The notes beneath the pieces are model-generated. The model worked only from the letters and a program-made list of their open reading frames with translations, did not search any database and was not told the origin of the DNA. The translations under genes were made by a program, and so were the position numbers. Source: Bacteroidota bacterium (GTDB lineage Bacteria; Bacteroidota; Bacteroidia; Cytophagales; Cytophagaceae). Taken from it: a stretch of DNA of 64,000 nt. Positions within the stretch are counted from its first letter, which is position 1, and the number at the start of each line of letters is the position of its first letter. Below, one piece after another: positions 44,046-53,057 of this stretch. The stretch lies in NCBI GenBank assembly GCA_023428135.1, contig JAEYZG010000070.1:15144-79143 (forward strand). The letters run 5' to 3'.

Positions 44046-44849
44046 ATGGATAAAGTGAGTATAATAGGTTGTGGCTGGCTTGGATTACCTTTGGCCAAAT
44101 TCCTTGTTCAGAAAGGGTTTCCTGTTAAAGGTTCTGTAACAACTGAAAGTAAAATCAATCAACTTGCAAGTCTGGGAATCAAACCTTTTCTGATCAATCT
44201 TTTTGAAGATTTCAAAGCTGATGAAGATATCTTTGATACAAATGTTCTTGTTGTAACATTGCCACCTTCTCAGAAAAAGCAATCTGAACAGAGATACCTT
44301 GAATCTCTTGATTTTCTTGTAAGTAAAACATCTGCAGATACTAAGCTCATCTTCACTTCTTCTACCTCCATTTATAAAAGTTCAAATTCAGAGGTCAGAG
44401 AAGAGGATACTAGAGATATAGAAGACAGTGATTATCCCTTATTATATAATGCTGAGAGAATATTCATGCATTCCGGAAAGCCATGTACAGTGGTGCGATT
44501 TGGGGGGCTTACAGGATATGACCGCATCTTGATTAAATATTTTGCAGGGAAAAAAGATCTGTCTTTTGGTAATGAGCCTGTAAACTTAATCCATAGAGAT
44601 GATGCCGTGCAGATTTTATTTGAAGTAATAAGGCAACAGAAGTGGAATAAAGTGTTTAATGCATGTGCTCCTAAACATCCCTTAAAAAAAGAATTTTATT
44701 CTTTTCTGGCAGAAACATACAACTATGAAAAGCCTTATTTTACAGACCCTTCAGAGCCTAGCTCGTTTAAAATTATTAACCCGGATAAGCTCATCCTCGA
44801 ATTGTCTTATCAATTCATATTCGAAGATCCATACAGATTTACATATTAA
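44046..44849 (+). CDS. NAD(P)-binding Rossmann protein, SDR/YeeZ-like
   Basis: 267 residues with an atypical short-chain dehydrogenase fold: nucleotide loop SIIGCGWLGLPLAKFLVQKG at residues 5-24 (GxGxxG), strand NVLVVTLPPSQ, then LIFTSSTSIYKS in the catalytic Ser region. The Tyr-x3-Lys active site is not clearly present (YNAERI), so catalysis is uncertain. It resembles the extended SDR group YeeZ/NAD-dependent epimerase-like. Substrate unknown. Confidence 0.8.
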   Translation: MDKVSIIGCGWLGLPLAKFLVQKGFPVKGSVTTESKINQLASLGIKPFLINLFEDFKADEDIFDTNVLVVTLPPSQKKQSEQRYLESLDFLVSKTSADTKLIFTSSTSIYKSSNSEVREEDTRDIEDSDYPLLYNAERIFMHSGKPCTVVRFGGLTGYDRILIKYFAGKKDLSFGNEPVNLIHRDDAVQILFEVIRQQKWNKVFNACAPKHPLKKEFYSFLAETYNYEKPYFTDPSEPSSFKIINPDKLILELSYQFIFEDPYRFTY

Positions 44850-44946
44850 AGTTCAACTCTCTTCCTAAATAAGGAACGCTACGCTCAACTTTTTTTAAAG
44901 GAGTTCTGTTACCTATAAAAGAGCCAAGATCAAAAAGGGAGAAGAT

Positions 44947-45297
44947 ATGAAGAGCGAGTATAAGGAAAAAGACACGGAGATGCCAAACTACAGAACGCCA
45001 ATGGTGGAGAAACTGGAAAAACTGAGTCAAAAGGGGTATGCTGTTGATTTTCAGTTTGTCGATGATCATTTGGTGGACTTAGCGGATAGCAAATCCTATA
45101 ACCAGGATCAGGTAAAAGTAGTAGACAATTTCCGTTTTGAAGGAATCTCCAATCCTGACGACATGGCTGTATTATATGTAATAGAAACAAAGGACGGAAA
45201 GATGGGTACCATTATTGATGCCTTTGGTATCTATGGAGATCCTAAACTTGAAGCCTTTATAAACACGTCAGAGCATAAAACAGATAGACCATGTTAA
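44947..45297 (+). CDS. Conserved small Bacteroidota protein, function unknown
   Basis: 116 residues. The stretch FRFEGISNPDDMAVLYVIET followed by GTIIDAFGIYGDP is a pattern I recall from short Bacteroidota proteins labelled phosphoribosylpyrophosphate synthetase without real support; no PRPP-binding loop is present, so that name is not used. ATG at 44947 has GGGAG 5 bases upstream and is chosen over the ATG at 44980. The stop overlaps the convergent small gene by 4 bases. Confidence 0.78.
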   Translation: MKSEYKEKDTEMPNYRTPMVEKLEKLSQKGYAVDFQFVDDHLVDLADSKSYNQDQVKVVDNFRFEGISNPDDMAVLYVIETKDGKMGTIIDAFGIYGDPKLEAFINTSEHKTDRPC

Positions 45298-45485
45298 TGA
45301 ACATGGTCTTCATCTTTTCCGAATTTTTTTACGAGATATCCTATAAAAAATATGAAAATCCAAGAAGGATATAGCGCCCAGATATTGGGAATATGTTTAT
45401 CAATAAAAAATAGTGTTACCTGAACAAATATGCTGAAAATTATTCCCACAACACTCAGCGACTGTATACCATTTAAATTCTTCAT
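45294..45485 (-). CDS. Small two-pass membrane protein, function unknown
   Basis: 63 residues with two membrane segments (SVVGIIFSIFVQVTLFFI and IWALYPSWIFIFFIGYLV) and a charged tail (KKFGKDEDHVH). It is convergent with the upstream small gene, with 4 bases of overlap at the stops. It looks like a short Bacteroidota inner-membrane protein; no family named. Confidence 0.65.
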   Translation of the reverse strand: MKNLNGIQSLSVVGIIFSIFVQVTLFFIDKHIPNIWALYPSWIFIFFIGYLVKKFGKDEDHVH

Positions 45486-45882
45486 CGAACATTAATAAGA
45501 TATAAATTTAAAAAAATGTTCCGGAGGTTATGGCATTATTTTCATTTATTTATCATTTCTGGTTTAATCCTCACACATACTAATATGATAAGCACTGGAG
45601 CAAGAAAAAATGCTTTTTTGACTTTCTTTAAGAAAAAAAGGTAATTTTTTTATAGTTATAACAATACTGGCTGGCATAGGTTGAAAATGAAATTGCAATT
45701 GTCTTTATGGTTTCAATATCTTATTTAATTTTGGGGCCCAAAATGATATTGTGCGATTAGAAGTAATATTAATTTAAGAAATAATGGTTTAGTGAATGCC
45801 TCAGAAGAAATCATGATTCTGAGAAACAGAAATAAATAAAGAAAGTAAACCTTATTTTAGTCGGTTAGGACTCTTGATTGTT
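45486..45882. other. Gene-free stretch
   Basis: Very AT-rich, with several homopolymer A/T runs. No supported frame, RNA gene or hairpin terminator was found; it must contain the promoter of the TPR gene. Confidence 0.6.
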
Positions 45883-47223
45883 ATGAAAAAGATTATTATT
45901 CCGGTTATTGTTATAGTATTTGGTGCGGCAGGAGCATTAGCATATAAAAGCTTAAAAATTGAAAAAATACCTTCATTACTGGAACGTCATGTTGCATACT
46001 CTGAAGCAAATGAATGGAAGCAGATTAAAATGCTCGCTGATGAACTTCATATTAAGATTAGAAAAAATTCAAATGACAATAATTCAAGGCTCAGGCTGTC
46101 GGAGATTTATATCAAAGAAGGTAATATTTCAGGAAAGCACTACTATTATTATTCAGCAGCACTGAATCTAATAAATTTTATTATTGATAATTCGGAAGAT
46201 GATGAGGTTGTTAGAGCTGAGGCGAGGTTGAATAAAGCCTCTCTCTTATTGACTATGAATCAGTTTGAGATGGCATTGGAGATTTGTAATGAACTATCAG
46301 AAGAAGGGCATATTAATCAAAAGCTAAGTGAAATAAAGTTTGATGCATTGGTCGGAATAGGAGATTATACAAATGCTCATAAGATAGCCGATTATATGCT
46401 AGCTTCCGACTTTGGACTAAAGGCCTATACACGTATAGCTACTTTGGATGAAATAAAGGGAGATATACCTAAGGCAAAGGAATCATTAAAGAAAGGTTTG
46501 GAATCAGGTAAATCCAATAAAGAGCTGATCATGACTGCACAATACAGACTAGGGGCCTTATATGAAAAAGAATCAGATTTTGTAAACGCGGAAGAAATAT
46601 ATAAGAGTATTCTGGGAGTGGATTCAGGATATGCATATGCTAAAGCAGGTATAGCAAGGATCAAGGCAGCAAATAAAGAAAATGAAACGGCAGTCGCAAT
46701 GCTGGAAGAGGCGTATATATCAAATCCTGTAATATCATTTAAGCAGGATATGGCTCAGGTCTATAAGTATACAGGTCGGATAAATGACGCCAGAAAAGAA
46801 GTTCAGGATATTATAAATACAATCGAAGAAGGAGAAAAAGGTGGTTGTAACTATGATCTTGTAAGAGCTAAACTGTATACTGAAATTCTTGAAGATTTTG
46901 ATCTTGCTCTCATTTATGCTGAAAGAGCTAAAGACAAGTGGCCCGAGAATGTTGATTTAAATATAGCTCTAGCGCTTATTTATTACAAGATTGGAAAATA
47001 TGAAGATGCCGATTATTATATGAAAAAAGCTTCTTCGATTCAAATGAATAATCCATCATTATTGTGCCTTTCAGGACTTTTGAAATATAAAGCCGGTAAT
47101 TCAAAAGAAGGCATAGATATTCTTAAGAAGGCAATGCAACAAATGCATTTTCAATATAGCATACTTACTGTAGAGGCTCATGACCTCATTTCTAAAAATG
47201 ATTTGTCTGTATCTATGAAATAA
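45883..47223 (+). CDS. Membrane-anchored tetratricopeptide-repeat protein
   Basis: 446 residues with an N-terminal membrane anchor or uncleaved signal (IIIPVIVIVFGAAGALAYKS), then about ten TPR-like helix pairs, for example RLGALYEKESDFVNAEEIYKSIL, IKAANKENETAVAMLEEAYI and LALIYYKIGKYEDADYYMKKASS. A frame extends 3 codons upstream to a TTG; the ATG is preferred since it begins the KKIIIP anchor. TPR proteins act as scaffolds, but no partner gene is adjacent. A hairpin terminator follows. Confidence 0.83.
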   Translation: MKKIIIPVIVIVFGAAGALAYKSLKIEKIPSLLERHVAYSEANEWKQIKMLADELHIKIRKNSNDNNSRLRLSEIYIKEGNISGKHYYYYSAALNLINFIIDNSEDDEVVRAEARLNKASLLLTMNQFEMALEICNELSEEGHINQKLSEIKFDALVGIGDYTNAHKIADYMLASDFGLKAYTRIATLDEIKGDIPKAKESLKKGLESGKSNKELIMTAQYRLGALYEKESDFVNAEEIYKSILGVDSGYAYAKAGIARIKAANKENETAVAMLEEAYISNPVISFKQDMAQVYKYTGRINDARKEVQDIINTIEEGEKGGCNYDLVRAKLYTEILEDFDLALIYAERAKDKWPENVDLNIALALIYYKIGKYEDADYYMKKASSIQMNNPSLLCLSGLLKYKAGNSKEGIDILKKAMQQMHFQYSILTVEAHDLISKNDLSVSMK

Positions 47224-47231
47224 TTGGTCAT

Positions 47232-47280
47232 ATAAGGTTGTTTGGAAATTTTCAATTCAGATAACCTTATTTTTTATTTT
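47232..47280 (+). terminator. Probable terminator after the TPR gene
   Basis: Eight perfect pairs (47232-47239 with 47263-47270) close a long loop that itself contains a small stem (GAAATTTTC). They are followed by a T-rich run TTTTTATTTTG, 8 bases after the stop. Confidence 0.6.
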
Positions 47281-47456
47281 GATTTTGGCAAACCGGATAT
47301 ACCATTTACATTTTTATTAAGTTATCAGACTTATCTTAAAACCACCATCATATATTAACATTTAAGTCACCACCCCTTAATATTTTTCCAAAAAGAAATT
47401 AAAAATAACCTAACCGCCAAAGACTTGTTATCTATCTATATTCGGGTATCAAGGCT

Positions 47457-49373
47457 ATGTATACAGGCAGGAGTTTACATTTATTCGTTGAAAAGAAATT
47501 GTTCTTTTTCGTTTGGCTCTTCCCTTCCATTGTATTTGGTCAGCAAGTAAATGAACTGGTCTCATTATACCAGCATAAGTATAAAGAGTGCGAAGCTGTT
47601 ATTATTAATTCGGAATCAGAGTATGAATTTGATCTGGCCGAAAATAAAGTACAAGTGAAAGAAGTTAAAAGTCAAAAATTACTTTCGCTCAGATATAACT
47701 CTTTTATCAATGAAGTAGAGTTTTATGACAGTAATTCTGGTATAGAAGAATTTTCATGTGAGAGTAGTCTGAATCAGAAATCTGGAAACTCAGATAAGGT
47801 TTGTGGTAATTACACCAGTTCAGAGTATTTTTTTGATGATAATAAGTTTTGCTCTCATAAATTGAAGCTGCAAGAAGCAGGTGAAATATGGAAAACACAT
47901 GTAAGTAAAATTTTTAATGATTCAAAATATCTGACTTCCGTTTACTTCCATGACAAATATCCTATCGTAAATAAAAAGATCAAATTTAAAATTCCTTCAG
48001 ACATAGAAGTTGATATACGTGAATTCAACTTTGAAAAATTTGAAGTAAAGAAACATGAGACGCGGGTTGGCAGGTTTAAAATTGTGGAGTATACTATCAG
48101 CAATTTATCTGCAATGGAGAATGTTCGTTTGGGTAGAAGTATTCAGTATATATATCCTCATTTACTCATACTTGTCAAGTCTTTCCAAAGTGAAGGGGAA
48201 CGAGTTAGTATACTTTCAAATCTGAATGATCTTTATGGCTGGTATAGAAGCCTGACGCGTCAGCTCTCTGTACAACCTGAAGTATTTGCACCATTGGTAA
48301 ACGATATTCTTAAGGGAAAGAAAACTGAAGATGAAAAGATCAGTACTATATTTTATTGGGTGCAGGATAATATCAGATATATCGCTTTTGAAGATGGCCT
48401 TGCAGGTTTTAAGCCGGATGAGGCTCATTCCGTTTTTCAAAAGAAATATGGTGACTGCAAAGGAATGGCTAATCTTACTAAAGAAATGCTTCGATATGCA
48501 GGTTATGACGCAAGGCTTTCATGGATAGGTACCAAACGGATAAAGTATGATTACTCAATTCCATCACTTGCAGTGGACAATCATATGATTTGTACAGTTA
48601 TGCTCGATGGAAGGAAATACTTTCTGGATGCTACAGAAAAGTATTTGCCTCTTGGCATTATTGCTGACAGAATACAGGGCCGGCAAATTTTAATAGAAGA
48701 CGGTGATAACTATATACTCGCAAGAATTCCGGAGTTATCTTATGAAAATGAACTCGAATTGCGTCAGGTGAAGCTTTCCGTTAAAAACGATATGCTTGTG
48801 GGCTCATACAAATATATATTACAAGGTGAGAAGAAGAGAAATTTTTTGTGTGGCTATCACTATTCTTCAGGAGATACAAAGGATAGACTGGTTAAGCATT
48901 GTTTGGTTGATGAGAACAAAAACATGAAAGTCAAAAATGTTAGATTGGCAGATTTGAATCATCGTTTAGGTGCCTTTGAAATTAGTACAGATCTTGAATG
49001 TAGAGGTGCTATAAGTTCTTTTAACAATGAGTTATATATTGATATCGATATATCAAAAGACTTCAAAAGCTGGATCGTAGATGAAGGGAGACAATCTGAT
49101 ATTGATTTTGGTGAAAAAATTCATAAAGTACTTGAAGTTGAGCTGGAACTCATAGACGGAGATTCTGTAGTATTCCTTCCCGAAAAACTGCAAATAGATC
49201 ACAAGGAGTTTTCCGTTTATGCTGCTTATGTTAGGGATCAGAACAGAATATTATATAATAAGCGAATAAGTATTGATAATGGGATCATTTCAAAGGACTC
49301 CTTTAATCAATGGAATGAAGCAATAAGAAAATTAACTCAGCACTACGATAGTCAAATTATTTTGAAGCGCTAA
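47457..49373 (+). CDS. Exported DUF3857/transglutaminase-like protein
   Basis: 638 residues with signal peptide-like start (FFFVWLFPSIVFG), a DUF3857-type N-terminal half and a transglutaminase-like domain in the middle. The triad is complete: Cys in KYGDCKGMANL, His in VDNHMICTV and Asp in YFLDAT. It lies in the periplasm or outside. The C-terminal 230 residues are beta-rich and unassigned. Bacterial proteins of this type act as proteases, peptide cross-linkers or glycan-linked transglutaminases; the reaction is not known. The next gene starts 4 bases later and encodes a paralogue, so they form a two-gene operon. Confidence 0.84.
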   Translation: MYTGRSLHLFVEKKLFFFVWLFPSIVFGQQVNELVSLYQHKYKECEAVIINSESEYEFDLAENKVQVKEVKSQKLLSLRYNSFINEVEFYDSNSGIEEFSCESSLNQKSGNSDKVCGNYTSSEYFFDDNKFCSHKLKLQEAGEIWKTHVSKIFNDSKYLTSVYFHDKYPIVNKKIKFKIPSDIEVDIREFNFEKFEVKKHETRVGRFKIVEYTISNLSAMENVRLGRSIQYIYPHLLILVKSFQSEGERVSILSNLNDLYGWYRSLTRQLSVQPEVFAPLVNDILKGKKTEDEKISTIFYWVQDNIRYIAFEDGLAGFKPDEAHSVFQKKYGDCKGMANLTKEMLRYAGYDARLSWIGTKRIKYDYSIPSLAVDNHMICTVMLDGRKYFLDATEKYLPLGIIADRIQGRQILIEDGDNYILARIPELSYENELELRQVKLSVKNDMLVGSYKYILQGEKKRNFLCGYHYSSGDTKDRLVKHCLVDENKNMKVKNVRLADLNHRLGAFEISTDLECRGAISSFNNELYIDIDISKDFKSWIVDEGRQSDIDFGEKIHKVLEVELELIDGDSVVFLPEKLQIDHKEFSVYAAYVRDQNRILYNKRISIDNGIISKDSFNQWNEAIRKLTQHYDSQIILKR

Positions 49374-49377
49374 TATT

Positions 49378-51462
49378 ATGAAAAGGAGTATTATGTTGTT
49401 TGTATTCATGGGTTTTTTGCAATTGGCTTTTGGTCAGAAGGATCTTGAAAGTAAACTAAAGAAGTTATATTGGGATAATGCTGGTCCTGAATTCAGACAA
49501 ACGAAAGCTCCTGCTCAATGGAGGAATGAATCAGCAGTGATACTCGCTACGCGCATCGATTATCTTGGTGATTTTGCAGGTATAGGAAAAAGCTTTACTG
49601 AAAATATAGTAATACATTACCGGGTACTGCTTCAGGACAAAGCATCTGTTCGGGAATATTCAGAACTTACATTTAACAAGAATAAAATTAAAACCAATCT
49701 TATTGGTAAGACTAATGCCTATTCATTTGTCGCAGTTAAAATTGTGAAGCCTGATGGAAGGGAGAAAATAATGGATCTAACCTCGGCTGTAAAAACAGAC
49801 ATTGGAAGTGAAAAGGATTCAAAGATGGCAGTGCCTGATCTGGACCAGGGAGATATTATAGATTTTTTTATTGCTATTCAATCAAAGGAGCCGGAAGTTC
49901 CAAACATTACAGAGAGCGATCTGCTGGAAGAGAAGTATCCTGTTGTCAATAAACAAATCAGGTTCATAGTGCCCAAACAGATTAAGTTTAGCAGTAAGTC
50001 TTTCAGAGGCGCCCCTGAATTTATAAAGGTCAAACAGGGAAAAAACAATATCTACACACTCATAGATACTATGCGCGGAAGGGCCCCTGAAGTTTTGTGG
50101 GATTTTCCACATAGGACTTCGGCAGAGGTGAGATACAAGATTAGTAGTGGTAAAAATATCGTACATGCAGATGAAGCCTTAGTAGCAAGGGAAGCCTTGC
50201 AAAACTTTGACTATAATAATCAGGATATCCGATATATTGAAGATTATGTTAAGCAGATTGCTGGAGAGGGTAAGAGCCAGGATATGTTGGTCAAGGAGAT
50301 TTATTATCTCCTTAGGAGTCCGGTATTTCAAAAAGCATATTTTAACATAGATCAGGGAAGTCCTCTGGACAATCATTACGTGTCAGAAAAGTTTTTCTTC
50401 CTGCTAAATAAGTTTATGAAGAAATACAATATTGAGCATGAGGTCATGATTGTTCCTTCCCGGAATTATGGCCCTTTCTGTGATCTGGTAAATATGAGCA
50501 GTTGCGATTTGCTGCTTAAGATAGGTAAAGATTCTGGGTATTATCTGTCACGGCCTACTCCATTTTCCATTCCTGGTGAGTTCCCTTATTTGTTTGAAGG
50601 GATGGAGGCTGTGCTGACAGGATATCCCAAAAGTATAACTTCATCTAGGTTTAATGAACAAATACCAGTATCTGGAAAGGAGAGCAACTTGACATATTCC
50701 CGTTACAATCTCTCTTTCGACTCTTCTGACCTTTCTATAATCAGGGTAAAAAGGGATGTTTCCGTTAAAGGCTACAATAAAGCGTATCACCAGTATTTGA
50801 TTTTTACTAATCACGATTATCTGAGAGAATATGATAAGCCGCAGTATCTGAACTTCAGCTATTCTGAATTAAAGTCGCTGTCCAGCGAATATTCCTATCT
50901 CAGAGAAAAGTCCGAGCAGCAAGCTGTTCAGGAAAATTATGAAAGGGAAAAAAGAATAGAGGACGATATTGAAACGGAACTGGATGCGAAAATTTCAGGG
51001 TATAAAAATCTTACAATAAAATCAGTAGGAATGTGGGAAGATAAGCCTGTTACACAATATTCTGATGAATTTGTAATGGATAATGGCACCAAAAAAGCTG
51101 GTAAAAATTTTATACTGGAGGTTGGTAAGTTTATAGAAAAGCAAACAGAGCTTTCTGATGAGCAACTTCAAAGGGATAGAGATATCCATATGGGCTTTGC
51201 CAGAACATTTAATTCAGAAGTTATGATTCTTATCCCTGATGGGTATAGTGTTGATGGAGTAGATAATCTGAATATGAATGTTTCCAATGCCTATGGAGGT
51301 TTCATTTCTACAGCACGTGTTGAGCAAAATAAACTGGTTATAAACACTTCAAAATATTATACTCAAAACCATTGTACAGCAGCGGACTGGCCACACATGG
51401 TTAGTTTTTTAAACGCTGCTGTAAAGTTTAGTAAGTCCAAGATCTTGTTGAAAAAGTTATAG
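49378..51462 (+). CDS. Exported DUF3857-type paralogue lacking the transglutaminase triad
   Basis: 694 residues with a signal peptide (SIMLFVFMGFLQLAFG). Its layout follows the upstream protein: DUF3857-like N-terminus (VVLQDKASVREYSELTFN-like strands), then a helical core near residues 260-400 where the transglutaminase would lie. The GDCKG motif and the His are missing there (DNHYVSEKFFFLLNKFMKKY occupies the place), so it should be non-catalytic. It may bind the same substrate or regulate the active partner. It starts 4 bases after that gene. Confidence 0.75.
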   Translation: MKRSIMLFVFMGFLQLAFGQKDLESKLKKLYWDNAGPEFRQTKAPAQWRNESAVILATRIDYLGDFAGIGKSFTENIVIHYRVLLQDKASVREYSELTFNKNKIKTNLIGKTNAYSFVAVKIVKPDGREKIMDLTSAVKTDIGSEKDSKMAVPDLDQGDIIDFFIAIQSKEPEVPNITESDLLEEKYPVVNKQIRFIVPKQIKFSSKSFRGAPEFIKVKQGKNNIYTLIDTMRGRAPEVLWDFPHRTSAEVRYKISSGKNIVHADEALVAREALQNFDYNNQDIRYIEDYVKQIAGEGKSQDMLVKEIYYLLRSPVFQKAYFNIDQGSPLDNHYVSEKFFFLLNKFMKKYNIEHEVMIVPSRNYGPFCDLVNMSSCDLLLKIGKDSGYYLSRPTPFSIPGEFPYLFEGMEAVLTGYPKSITSSRFNEQIPVSGKESNLTYSRYNLSFDSSDLSIIRVKRDVSVKGYNKAYHQYLIFTNHDYLREYDKPQYLNFSYSELKSLSSEYSYLREKSEQQAVQENYEREKRIEDDIETELDAKISGYKNLTIKSVGMWEDKPVTQYSDEFVMDNGTKKAGKNFILEVGKFIEKQTELSDEQLQRDRDIHMGFARTFNSEVMILIPDGYSVDGVDNLNMNVSNAYGGFISTARVEQNKLVINTSKYYTQNHCTAADWPHMVSFLNAAVKFSKSKILLKKL

Positions 51463-51793
51463 TAGGTATTTAATAAAAATATCGGTGTATTGTCGTTTAG
51501 CATAAAAATTAAACAATGGTACGCCGATAGATTTATAAACTGATTTCACCTTCGTTTATTCTCCTGTTTTAGAACATAGCAGAAAGGGTGTTATATATGG
51601 CTGGCAAGGGGTGTGGTCGTCGAAATTGCTACAAATGAATCAATTAAATTTTGATTTTTAAGAAAAAAACTTCTTTATTGCTTCCAATTCCCTGAAAAGG
51701 ATCTTTTAGGATAACCCACAGTGCTTGGGTACCAAGAGGACCTCCAATAGTACAATTCTTTATACTTCCTTAGTTTAATTTAACACACTGAAA
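51463..51793. other. Gene-free stretch
   Basis: 331 bases after the DUF3857-type paralogue without a supported frame or hairpin; it contains the promoter of the DyP unit. Confidence 0.6.
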
Positions 51794-53053
51794 ATGGTTA
51801 CCCACGGGGCACTTACGGTTTATTCCAAAATTAAACCTGGCATGGTAGAGCAGTTAAGGTTAAGGCTCTATGAAATTCACACACCGCCAAACGATATAGA
51901 AACGAATCCTATCGTTCCCTTTAAAAACATTACTACAATACATTTTGCTCGTTTTGTTATTCTGGAGGAAGCTAAGGATCTGAAAGGAAATACTATTAGT
52001 CCAGCCCTTGTGCTCTCTACTAATTATGATAAACCGTTAAACAAGCACATAGAGGAGTTGGTAAAAATCGCAGGTGACGGACTTGAGGAAATATATCATC
52101 ATTGTGAGGGCTTTGAAATAGGGGATGATCTTACTGCATTTATAAAAAAACATAAGATGCCATGTGCTGCCTTTTATAAAGGCACTCCATATCGTTCTGT
52201 ACCACGTATTGTGAGAGAGGCCCAGCTAAGAGAGGATATTGCAAACTTCATCGACAAGCAGGTTAAATCGGATAAAAGTATCACTGCTCAAGTTTTAAGA
52301 AATAAAATTGTAGAGTATGTCAACAGTGAAAAACAATATTCATGGATACGGAATAATGAAAATCCTACTTTTATATGGAAGGTTTGGTTTCAGATTTCAA
52401 AACTGCTTTGCATTCTGGCATTAACACCGGTTGCGATTTCGGCGGCAATATGTGCTGTAATACCCATAAGAATTAAAGAACGTCGTGATTCTTCTGAGAA
52501 AAATGTACTGGATGAAGAAAAGATTCTTAAGCTTGTAAAAGAAGAAGACAAAATCGTACAGAATCAGCTTACTCACCTTGTTGACATAAAGCCTGGCTGG
52601 CTCAGGCAGATCACTTTGAAATTTGTTTTGTTCACTATAAATATGTTGGCGATATATAAATTTAATAGAGGTGAGCTCGGCAGCATTCCTTCCATTCACT
52701 TTGCCCGATGGGTTATTATTGACAATGGCCGCCGATTATTGTTCTTCAGTAATTTTGATGGCAGTTGGGAAAATTATCTGGGTGACTTTGTAGATAAAGC
52801 CGCCGTGGGCCTTACGGGTGTATGGAGCAATACGGTGGATTTTCCCAAAACCAAATTCCTGATGCTTGAAGGTGCTACAGATGAACAAAAATTTAAAACA
52901 TGGACCCGCGCGCATCAGATTCCCACTCAGGTTTGGTACAGTGCTTACAAGCTACTTTCTGTTCAGAATATAAATAATAATAGTGCTATACGAAAAGGAT
53001 TAACAAAGGAAATGTCCGACAAAGAAATCAAGGAATGGCTAAAACGTTTTTAA
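51794..53053 (+). CDS. Duplicated-domain partner protein of the DyP peroxidase
   Basis: 419 residues made of two related halves around a hydrophobic segment (LLCILALTPVAISAAICAVI, about 206-225). The halves share the pattern IHFARFVILE ... LVLSTNYDKPLNKHIEELVK (first) and IHFARWVIID ... LLFFSNFDGSWENYLGDFVD (second), consistent with a ferredoxin-like fold as in dimeric alpha/beta barrels. I do not recognise a named family. It starts the two-gene unit; the peroxidase gene begins 4 bases after its stop, which points to a shared job, such as membrane anchoring, heme delivery or substrate access. Confidence 0.8.
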   Translation: MVTHGALTVYSKIKPGMVEQLRLRLYEIHTPPNDIETNPIVPFKNITTIHFARFVILEEAKDLKGNTISPALVLSTNYDKPLNKHIEELVKIAGDGLEEIYHHCEGFEIGDDLTAFIKKHKMPCAAFYKGTPYRSVPRIVREAQLREDIANFIDKQVKSDKSITAQVLRNKIVEYVNSEKQYSWIRNNENPTFIWKVWFQISKLLCILALTPVAISAAICAVIPIRIKERRDSSEKNVLDEEKILKLVKEEDKIVQNQLTHLVDIKPGWLRQITLKFVLFTINMLAIYKFNRGELGSIPSIHFARWVIIDNGRRLLFFSNFDGSWENYLGDFVDKAAVGLTGVWSNTVDFPKTKFLMLEGATDEQKFKTWTRAHQIPTQVWYSAYKLLSVQNINNNSAIRKGLTKEMSDKEIKEWLKRF

Positions 53054-53057
53054 AGAT

